The translations under genes were made by a program, and so were the position numbers. Positions 9,676 through 17,048 of a stretch of 64,000 bases of DNA are shown in pieces (position 1 is the first letter of the stretch; each line of letters begins with the position of its first letter). Under the pieces are notes generated by a model that worked only from the letters and a program-made list of their open reading frames with translations, did not search any database and was not told where the DNA came from. The stretch comes from Bog-113 sp963752695. GTDB taxonomy: Bacteria > Acidobacteriota > Terriglobia > Bryobacterales > Bryobacteraceae. The DNA lies in assembly GCA_963752695.1 (NCBI GenBank), contig CAVVZB010000002.1:1054001-1118000 (forward strand), given 5' to 3'.

Positions 9676-11618
9676 GCCACCTTCACTGGGTCATTCTGAT
9701 CCCGCTCTTGGGGGCGGCGATTTGCGCACTGCGACCACCGGTGGCGTTGGTGCGGTTGCTGGCCCCGGGCGCGGTTCTGACTAGCTTCGTACTCTCCCTG
9801 GCAGCATTCGTCGAATTGCATTCCAGCGCCACCCGCCGCGAACAGCAGACCCTGGGAGACTGGCTGCCGCTGATTCACGCCCACTGGGGGCTGTGGCTCG
9901 ATCCCTTGAGCGCCCTGCTGATCCTGATCGTGACCGGGGTTGGGTTCCTGGTGCATCTTTACGCAATCGAGTACATGCGGGGGAATCCTGGTTTCGCACG
10001 ATTTTTCTGTTACATGAACTTGTTCATTGCACTGATGCTGCTGCTCCTGCTGGCCGATAACTACCTGGTTCTGTTTGCAGGCTGGGAAGGCGTGGGGCTA
10101 TGCAGTTATTTGCTGGTGGGGTTCGACTATGAACGGAGCACGGCGGCGCGGGCCGGGATGAAAGCCTTTCTGGTCAACCGCGTGGGAGACGCTTCCTTCC
10201 TGATCGGTATCTTATGGCTATTCACGGTTACCGGATCGGTCAGCTTCGTGACGTCGGTGCCGGGGATAGGACAATCGTCGCTGGCTTGGGTGGCGCTATT
10301 GTTCTTTTTTGGCGCTGCCGGCAAGTCTGCCCAGTTCCCCTTGCACGTGTGGCTGCCGGACGCGATGGAAGGTCCAGTGCCGGTGAGCGCACTCATTCAT
10401 GCGGCCACGATGGTGACCGCTGGCGTTTACTTGATTGCGCGATCCAGCCCGATTTTCGCGGCTTCACATCCGGCGTCGGTTGTCGTGGCCACGGTAGGCG
10501 TATTCACGGCGATATTTGCGGCCGCCACGGCGCTGGTCCACACCGATATCAAGCGCGTTCTGGCCTATTCCACCGTGAGCCAACTCGGGTTCATGTTCCT
10601 GGCGCTCGGCGTAGGCGCGTGGTGGGTGGCCGTTTTCCACCTGTTCACGCATGCTTTCTTCAAGGCGCTGTTGTTCCTGGGGGCGGGTTCGGTGATCCAC
10701 GCCCTGGGTGGTGAGCAGGATTTGAGAAAGATGGGCGGCCTTCGCCACAAGATGCCGGTGACGTACTGGACCATGTTTGTGGGCGCAGTTGCGTTGAGCG
10801 GTATTCCGGGACTTGCCGGGTTCTTTTCCAAGGACGCGATTCTGTATCAAACATTCGGGGCGGGAGCGGCGCCACTGTACTTCGTGGGTGTGTTAACTAG
10901 CGGGCTAACGGCGATTTATATGTGGCGGCTGATGCACCTGGCTTTTTATGTGGGGTCGCAAGACGTAGGCCGGGAGGTGCACGAATCGCCTGGCCTGATG
11001 GCTGCTCCGCTGGTGGTGCTTGCAGTGGCGAGCGCGATGGCGGGGTGGATCGGTGTTCCGGCGTCCTGGAATGGTCCAGCCTGGATGCATTCGTTCGAAC
11101 ATTGGCTGAGTCCGGTGTTTGCCGGGTCGGCTCACACCCCGTCGGCTGCGCCCGGCCTGGAATGGGTGCTGACCGGAGTCTCAGCGGCTGTGGCTCTGAT
11201 CGGCATGGCGCTCACCCGTTATCTGTATCACCACCGCCCGGAGATTCCTCGCAATCTGGAGCAGGCGCTCAAGCCGTTACATGGAGTGCTGTCCGAAGAG
11301 TGGTATCTGGATCGCGCCTATTCCTTCGTTTTTGTTGATGGCCTGGGCCACTCGGGCGGGTTGGCGCTTGATCGCTTTGACCGCAAGGTTCTCGATTCCG
11401 GGCCGAGTGCGCTCGGATGGCTGGCGCGCGGGACCGGACGTTTTGCGAGTGGTTGGGACCGCGTAATCATCGATGGGGGAATTCGCGCGCTGGCGTTTCT
11501 CGTTCAGGCGGCGTCCTATCCGGTTCGCGCGTTGCAAACAGGCGTCGTCGGCCAGTACGCCTGGTGGGTAGCGATCGGAATGGTAGCCATGCTCGGATGG
11601 CTGGTTTGGATTCGATGA
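9669..11618 (+). CDS. nuoL: NADH-quinone oxidoreductase subunit L (antiporter-like)
   Basis: 649 aa with many membrane helices and the long C-terminal lateral helix region expected of NuoL. Key proton-channel residues are present: E140 in FAGWEGVGLCSY, K219 in FFGAAGKSAQFPLHVWLPDA, and the lysine in HTDIKRVLAYST. GTG 9669 lies inside the end of nuoK, and the TGA overlaps the nuoM start (ATGATGA), so translation is coupled. The protein is the distal proton pump of complex I. Confidence 0.97.
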   Translation: MVGHLHWVILIPLLGAAICALRPPVALVRLLAPGAVLTSFVLSLAAFVELHSSATRREQQTLGDWLPLIHAHWGLWLDPLSALLILIVTGVGFLVHLYAIEYMRGNPGFARFFCYMNLFIALMLLLLLADNYLVLFAGWEGVGLCSYLLVGFDYERSTAARAGMKAFLVNRVGDASFLIGILWLFTVTGSVSFVTSVPGIGQSSLAWVALLFFFGAAGKSAQFPLHVWLPDAMEGPVPVSALIHAATMVTAGVYLIARSSPIFAASHPASVVVATVGVFTAIFAAATALVHTDIKRVLAYSTVSQLGFMFLALGVGAWWVAVFHLFTHAFFKALLFLGAGSVIHALGGEQDLRKMGGLRHKMPVTYWTMFVGAVALSGIPGLAGFFSKDAILYQTFGAGAAPLYFVGVLTSGLTAIYMWRLMHLAFYVGSQDVGREVHESPGLMAAPLVVLAVASAMAGWIGVPASWNGPAWMHSFEHWLSPVFAGSAHTPSAAPGLEWVLTGVSAAVALIGMALTRYLYHHRPEIPRNLEQALKPLHGVLSEEWYLDRAYSFVFVDGLGHSGGLALDRFDRKVLDSGPSALGWLARGTGRFASGWDRVIIDGGIRALAFLVQAASYPVRALQTGVVGQYAWWVAIGMVAMLGWLVWIR

Positions 11619-13117
11619 TGAATCACATCCTGACCATGCTCTTGCTCGCGCCGCTTGCGGGAGTGTTCATCATCGCTTTGCTCCCCGGCCGAAACCGAGG
11701 TGCTATCCGGGCGGCGGCAGGGCTGACGTCGCTCATCACGCTGCTTCTCACGTTGGGTTTGCTGAGGAGTTTTGTACCGGGCAAGAGCGGTTTTCAATTC
11801 GTCGAGCGCGCTTCCTGGGTGCCGTCGCTTGGCATCGATTACTCGCTGGGTGTCGATGGAATTAGTTTGCTGCTGGTTTTGCTTTCCGCTGTCATTGTTC
11901 CGGTGGCGCTGCTGGCATCCTGGAATATCGAAACACGCGTGAAGGAATATTACTGCCTGTTCCTGCTTCTGGAATCGGGTATTGTCGGCGTTTTTCTTTC
12001 CCTGGACGCGTTCTTGTTCTACGTGTTTTTTGAGGCCGTGCTGATCCCGATGTACTTCATCATCGGCATCTGGGGCGGTCCGCGCCGGTTGTATGCCGCG
12101 ATCAAGTTTTTCCTTTATACGCTTGCCGGCTCAGTGGTTATGTTGCTGGGACTGCTCGCGTTGTATTTCTTCCATTTCCAGCAATACGGGTTCTACACGT
12201 TTGAGATCTCCGAACTGATGCAGCTGAACCTTTCGCCGGTGGCGCAGGAGTGGATTTTTTGGGCTCTATTCTGCGGATTTGCGGTGAAGATTCCCATGTT
12301 CCCGTTCCATACGTGGTTACCGGACGCGCACGTCGAAGCGCCGACGGGCGGGTCAGTCATACTCGCGAGCTTGCTGCTGAAGATGGGGACCTACGGGTTT
12401 ATCCGCTTCTCGCTCCCGTTATTGCCGAATGCGTCATCAGACCGCTTAGTTGTCGAAATCATGGCGGTACTGTCGCTAATCGGCATAATCTACGCGGCAT
12501 TGGTCAGTTTGATCCAGCGCGATTGGAAACGGCTGATCGCTTACTCCTCGGTGAGTCACATGGGTTTCTGCACGCTTGGAATCTTCGCGCTGAATCAGGC
12601 CGGAATCGCGGGAAGCGTGCTCCAGCAGGTGAATCATGGAATCACCACGGGGCTGCTGTTTTTGTTAGTGGGAATGATTTACGAACGACGGCATTCGCGT
12701 GAGATCGCCGCCTACGGAGGAATCGCGGCTGTGATGCCCCGCTTTGCCATCCTGTTCGCGATCGCGGCTTTCGCGTCCGCCGGCCTTCCGCTGCTGAATG
12801 GTTTTGTGGGGGAGTTTACTATTCTCCAGGGCGTATTTGCGGTCAACCGCATTTGGGCCGCAGTGGCGGTGTTTGGAATTGTTCTGGCTGCCGCCTATCT
12901 TCTTTGGCTGTACCAGCGGACCATGCTGGGTGACATTCGCCATGAACAGAACCGCTTGCTACCTGATCTGAATGCCCGCGAGCTGTGCGTGCTGATTCCG
13001 CTCATACTCTGGGCTGTGTCGATCGGCATCTATCCGAAGCCTTATTTCGACCTGCTGGATCGGCCCGTCGCCGACATTGTCGCGCGTATTCACGGCGCTT
13101 TAGTGAACGTGAAGTGA
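11615..13117 (+). CDS. nuoM: NADH-quinone oxidoreductase subunit M (antiporter-like)
   Basis: 500 aa from ATG 11615 (a second ATG follows at 11618). The frame extends upstream to 11417, but that part is out-of-frame nuoL sequence. Conserved residues E140 in FYVFFEAVLIPMYF and K225 in GFAVKIPMFPFHTWLPDAH are the expected channel pair, and RDWKRLIAYSSVSHMG carries the next lysine. The start overlaps the nuoL stop, and the TGA at 13115-13117 overlaps the GTG of nuoN. Membrane proton pump of complex I. Confidence 0.97.
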   Translation: MMNHILTMLLLAPLAGVFIIALLPGRNRGAIRAAAGLTSLITLLLTLGLLRSFVPGKSGFQFVERASWVPSLGIDYSLGVDGISLLLVLLSAVIVPVALLASWNIETRVKEYYCLFLLLESGIVGVFLSLDAFLFYVFFEAVLIPMYFIIGIWGGPRRLYAAIKFFLYTLAGSVVMLLGLLALYFFHFQQYGFYTFEISELMQLNLSPVAQEWIFWALFCGFAVKIPMFPFHTWLPDAHVEAPTGGSVILASLLLKMGTYGFIRFSLPLLPNASSDRLVVEIMAVLSLIGIIYAALVSLIQRDWKRLIAYSSVSHMGFCTLGIFALNQAGIAGSVLQQVNHGITTGLLFLLVGMIYERRHSREIAAYGGIAAVMPRFAILFAIAAFASAGLPLLNGFVGEFTILQGVFAVNRIWAAVAVFGIVLAAAYLLWLYQRTMLGDIRHEQNRLLPDLNARELCVLIPLILWAVSIGIYPKPYFDLLDRPVADIVARIHGALVNVK

Positions 13118-14550
13118 GCGAGTTCTACAGCGCCGCGGATCATCTGGCCATCCTGCCGTGCCTCATGTCAGCCCTATTCGGGTGCGCGCTGCTGTTAGCG
13201 CGATTTGTCGCCCGGCCCGGCTCCCGCGTTTGTTTCTGGCTCGCGTTGATCGGGTTGGCTTTCACCGGAACAGCCCTGACGCGCCAACAGGCTTGGCTGA
13301 ATGACACACGCGCAACACAACTGATCGGGTTTCATGGGGCGCTGACGATCGATGCTTTCGCGCTCTTTTTCAGTTGGCTGATCACGGGCGCGGGCGCACT
13401 GGTGGTTTTGGCCTCCCGCGATATTCGCGCCGAATTTCTGGCCTTGCTGCTGTTCGCGCAAAGCGGCATGTTTCTGCTTGCCGCAGGTACGGATTTAGTC
13501 ATACTCTTTGTCGGACTGGAAACGATGGCGGTCAGCTTCTATGCGCTGGTGGCCTTTGGGCGGGGTGAGCGGCGGTCGGTGGAAGGCGCAATTAAATTTC
13601 TCTTGCTCGGGGCCTTTTCCAGTGCGATTCTCGCTTACGGATTTTCGCTTCTCTTCGGCCTCTCCGGTTCCACGTTGCTCACCGAAATCTCTGGGGCGGT
13701 GGGTGCGCTCAGTCCGCGCGACCCTCTATTGCTGCTCGCGATCGCGAGTCTTAGTGTCGGACTACTCTTCAAAGTTTCCGCCGCGCCGTTTCATATGTGG
13801 GCTCCCGACGCTTATGAGGGCGCGCCGACTGCGATAACCGCCTACTTATCGGTGGCTTCGAAAGCAGCGGCCTTTGCACTTATGGTGCGCGTGTTGCACG
13901 GGACGCTCGATGGCGCCCAAGGACTGTGGACGCCATTGCTAACCGTGGTAGCCGTACTTACTCTGACTGTAGGAAACCTGGCGGCCATCACACAAACCAA
14001 CATCAAGCGCCTGTTAGCTTATAGCTCCATCGCGCATGCAGGTTACATGCTTCTCGGGATCGTTGCCGGGAACCAGATTGGCCGCGACGGTCTGGCCATC
14101 TATCTACTTGTCTACGGAATCAGTAACATCGGCGCATTCGGCATTGTGATCGCACTGGAGCATAACGGCGGACTGGGCGAAGACATTTCCAGCCTGGCCG
14201 GGCTGATGCGCAAGTCCCCCGGTTACGCCCTCGCGTTTCTGTTGTTTCTGCTTTCACTAGCCGGAATTCCGCCGGCTGCCGGTTTCTGGGGCAAATACTA
14301 CATTGCGCTAGCCCTGGTGCAAGGCGGGAACTACGGTCTTGCGGCGATCGGCGTCATCTATATTGCGGTTTCCTGCTTCTATTACTTCCGAATGGTTCGT
14401 TTTCTGTTCTTGCAACCGGAGACCGATGCGGAATTGCCGCAGGCGGCCTGGGGGTTGCGCGTTGCATTGTGGGTCACGGGCGCTCTAACTCTCGGCGCCG
14501 GAATCTTGCCCGAGCCGCTGCTCAAGTTCGCATCGGGAGTGATCCGCTAA
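13114..14550 (+). CDS. nuoN: NADH-quinone oxidoreductase subunit N (antiporter-like)
   Basis: 478 aa from GTG 13114, which overlaps the nuoM stop by 4 nt (GTGA). A longer frame back to 12985 lies inside nuoM and is rejected. E136 in FVGLETMAVSFYAL and K220 in LLFKVSAAPFHMWAPDAYEG are the conserved channel residues, and TQTNIKRLLAYSSIAHAG carries the lysine of the second half-channel. It has the multi-helix pattern of the Mrp-antiporter family. The next gene in the block is nuoH, 1 bp downstream. Confidence 0.97.
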   Translation: MSEFYSAADHLAILPCLMSALFGCALLLARFVARPGSRVCFWLALIGLAFTGTALTRQQAWLNDTRATQLIGFHGALTIDAFALFFSWLITGAGALVVLASRDIRAEFLALLLFAQSGMFLLAAGTDLVILFVGLETMAVSFYALVAFGRGERRSVEGAIKFLLLGAFSSAILAYGFSLLFGLSGSTLLTEISGAVGALSPRDPLLLLAIASLSVGLLFKVSAAPFHMWAPDAYEGAPTAITAYLSVASKAAAFALMVRVLHGTLDGAQGLWTPLLTVVAVLTLTVGNLAAITQTNIKRLLAYSSIAHAGYMLLGIVAGNQIGRDGLAIYLLVYGISNIGAFGIVIALEHNGGLGEDISSLAGLMRKSPGYALAFLLFLLSLAGIPPAAGFWGKYYIALALVQGGNYGLAAIGVIYIAVSCFYYFRMVRFLFLQPETDAELPQAAWGLRVALWVTGALTLGAGILPEPLLKFASGVIR

Positions 14551-14551
14551 C

Positions 14552-15700
14552 ATGTTGCGCGCTTGTCTGACCGGCGCGGTAATCGTGCTCCTCTTTCCGC
14601 CGTTGATTCTCTATTTGACTTTGTTGGAGCGCAAGATTCTTGCCGACATGCAAGGCCGCCTGGGTCCGATGCGCGTCGGCCCGCATGGCTTGCTGCAAGG
14701 GTTGGCCGATGCGCTGAAACTTGTCTTGAAAGAAGATATCGTGCCAAGCGGCGCGGACGCGACCGTGTTCCGTCTCGCCCCCGTACTGGCAACAGCGGCC
14801 GCGCTCACCGCCATGGCAGTCCTACCATTTAGCCCGCGGATTCATGTATCGGATCTCAACATTGGCTTGCTTCTGGTGGTAGCGACCGCTTCGTTCGGTG
14901 TGCTGGGCCTGGTGCTCGGAGGATGGGCTTCGAACAGTCATTTCCCGCTACTCGGCGCATTGAGGAGCGCGGCGCAATTGATCAGTTACGAGATTGCGAT
15001 GGCGTTCGCCTTAGTCTCCGGCGTGCTCTCCTCCGGGACTCTGCGCATGCAGGCCATCGTGGAGGCGCAGCTGACGCGCGGCGTTTGGTTCGCCTTCGAC
15101 CATTGGGGATTCGGGCTTGTCGGGTTTGGGCTTTTCGCGGTGGCGGCGCTGGCGGAATCGAACCGCTCGCCATTCGACCTTCCCGAGGCGGAATCGGAAC
15201 TGGCCGGCGGCTATCACCTGGAATATAGCGGCATGCGTTTTGCCTTTTTTATGCTTGCCGAGTACGCCAACTTATTTATCGCCTGCGGAGTTGCCGTGAC
15301 CCTGTTCTGGGGTGGCTGGCTGCGTCCATTTCCGAACGTGCACGCGCTGGATGTACCCGTCGGGTACGCGCTTCCAGCGATTCTTTTTTGGGTCGTCGCA
15401 GCCGGAGTCCTGTGGCTGGCTCGCCGGCCCGGAGTGCCATTTTTCCGGCTTATTTTGCTCTCCGTGGCCGCTGGACTGGCAATCACCGGAGCGCTCTTTC
15501 TTATGCCTGCCGTGAACCAACAGATATCCGGGCTGTTCTGGTTTTTGTTCAAGATTCTACTGCTCATCTACACGGCTATCTGGTGCCGCGGCACCTTTCC
15601 GCGTTTGCGCTACGACCAGCTGATGAGATTGGGGTGGAAGTGGCTGATCCCGATCGGCATGGTGGCAGTGGCTGGGAACGCATTGCTCGGCCTGATGTAG
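14552..15700 (+). CDS. nuoH: NADH-quinone oxidoreductase subunit H
   Basis: 382 aa with about eight to nine membrane helices. NuoH forms the entry to the quinone chamber. The highly conserved loop AESNRSPFDLPEAESELAGG near residues 202-221, with its acidic cluster, is present, as are ERKILADMQGRLGPMRVGP near the N-terminus and AEYANLF. ATG 14552 follows the nuoN stop by 1 nt, with ggag about 12 nt upstream. The position after nuoN is unusual, since nuoH usually sits between G and I. A gap of 83 bp with no evident strong terminator follows. Confidence 0.97.
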   Translation: MLRACLTGAVIVLLFPPLILYLTLLERKILADMQGRLGPMRVGPHGLLQGLADALKLVLKEDIVPSGADATVFRLAPVLATAAALTAMAVLPFSPRIHVSDLNIGLLLVVATASFGVLGLVLGGWASNSHFPLLGALRSAAQLISYEIAMAFALVSGVLSSGTLRMQAIVEAQLTRGVWFAFDHWGFGLVGFGLFAVAALAESNRSPFDLPEAESELAGGYHLEYSGMRFAFFMLAEYANLFIACGVAVTLFWGGWLRPFPNVHALDVPVGYALPAILFWVVAAGVLWLARRPGVPFFRLILLSVAAGLAITGALFLMPAVNQQISGLFWFLFKILLLIYTAIWCRGTFPRLRYDQLMRLGWKWLIPIGMVAVAGNALLGLM

Positions 15701-15783
15701 GATTTGGCGGGGCTTGCTGGACGCATCCGGATAGTCGCGAATCTCGTATATCGAAGCTGATCGAAGATTTTCCCTAAACTTCC

Positions 15784-16176
15784 ATGTCCGCTCAGCCGAT
15801 AAAACGTGTAATGGCAGAACAAATCGCTTTAGCCCTCGACCATCTCCGCACCGCGACCGACCAGCTTCTTCCGTCAGGCAATGGTTTGGATCTGGATCGA
15901 ATGGAAGCTGCAGTCGCCGTTCGACAGCAGGCCGTTTCGCGGTTAAGTGAACTTATCGCGCTACATCCGGACGCGTTTACACACGTGGATTTGGAACGAG
16001 TCCGCAGTGCGCACCAACGTGGCAAGCGCGCGATGGAGAAGCTCCTTAAAGCACGCCAATCCGGGTGGGTCACAGCCACGGAACTCTCCCAGCGCGAGCA
16101 CGTTGTGAGAAGTTTTGCACGCTTCAATAGCCCCGGTGACAAATCCGGCGATTCCGGGACCAAACGCTCTTTTTGA
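15784..16176 (+). CDS. Small helical protein of unknown function
   Basis: 130 aa, almost entirely predicted alpha-helix with heptad-like spacing (residues 10-105) and a charged, disordered end. It has no signal peptide, cysteine or catalytic motif. The layout of a short helical bundle with an RQQAVSRLSELIAL segment recalls small flagellar or secretion chaperones (FlgN/FliT-like), but I cannot confirm this. ATG 15784 is the first of two in-frame ATGs, the second being at 15814. It lies 83 bp after nuoH and 11 bp before the metallophosphoesterase, so it may belong with the latter. Confidence 0.6.
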   Translation: MSAQPIKRVMAEQIALALDHLRTATDQLLPSGNGLDLDRMEAAVAVRQQAVSRLSELIALHPDAFTHVDLERVRSAHQRGKRAMEKLLKARQSGWVTATELSQREHVVRSFARFNSPGDKSGDSGTKRSF

Positions 16177-16187
16177 TAAAATAGGCC

Positions 16188-17030
16188 GTGAATCGACGCC
16201 AGTTCTTATTGGCTCCCCTGGCGGCTTTCCCCGTCGCGGGTTATGCGCGCTTTGTAGAACCTGGCTGGCTCGAGCTCACGCACGATCAAGTTTTTGTCGA
16301 AGGCCTGAATCCCGGAACACGCGTCCGAATCGTCCAGCTATCTGATATCCACGTTTCCCCGGTGGTCCCCGCAAGCCTCGTCGAAAACGCCTTTGCTCTG
16401 GCGCTCGCCGAAAGACCAGATGTGATCTGCCTCACGGGCGATTATGTGACCGACGCCACGCCTCACAACGAGGATTGGTATCGGCGAACTCTCCGGACAC
16501 TTTCCTCGCACGTGCCCTGTTTCGCAACACTTGGCAATCATGACGGCGGTGCGTGGTCCGGAAAGCGTGGAACAAAGCCGCATTCCACTGAGTACGTGAC
16601 AGGCCTTCTGGCGTCGGCCGGAATTGCGGTTCTTACCAATCGGAGCGTCGAGGTTCCGATTCATGGCCAGACCATTCGCTTGGTTGGTTGTGGCGACCTT
16701 TGGGCTCACCAATGTAATCCTTGGGTCGCGTTCCATGGCGTGCCGCGCGACCGGATGCCGACGGTGATCCTGTCCCACAATCCGGATTCCAAGGTTATGA
16801 TGGATGAATTCCGCTGGGATCTGATGCTCAGTGGACACACGCACGGCGGCCAGGTGGTTGTCCCGATCATTGGTCTTTCCCCGGCACCGGTCACCGATAA
16901 GCGGTACATCAAGGGCCTGAAGCAGTGGAACGGCCGGTGGATCAACGTCAGTGCCGGAGTCGGGAACATTGACGGCATCCGATTCAATTGCCGCCCGCAA
17001 GTCAACTGCATCGACCTTTACACAAGCTGA
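16188..17030 (+). CDS. Metallophosphoesterase (calcineurin-like, YaeI-type)
   Basis: 280 aa. It has the full dinuclear-metal signature: SDIHV (about 46-50), GDYV (84-87), GNHDGG (116-121), SHNPD, and GHTHGGQ. The N-terminus has an RRQF motif followed by a hydrophobic stretch, resembling a Tat-type or membrane-anchor signal, so it is probably exported or anchored. Relatives hydrolyse phosphodiester bonds of nucleotides or lipids; the substrate is unknown. The start is GTG at 16188. It is followed by uvrA after 18 bp. Confidence 0.9.
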   Translation: MNRRQFLLAPLAAFPVAGYARFVEPGWLELTHDQVFVEGLNPGTRVRIVQLSDIHVSPVVPASLVENAFALALAERPDVICLTGDYVTDATPHNEDWYRRTLRTLSSHVPCFATLGNHDGGAWSGKRGTKPHSTEYVTGLLASAGIAVLTNRSVEVPIHGQTIRLVGCGDLWAHQCNPWVAFHGVPRDRMPTVILSHNPDSKVMMDEFRWDLMLSGHTHGGQVVVPIIGLSPAPVTDKRYIKGLKQWNGRWINVSAGVGNIDGIRFNCRPQVNCIDLYTS

Positions 17031-17048
17031 TCCGGCGCACTGCGATAA

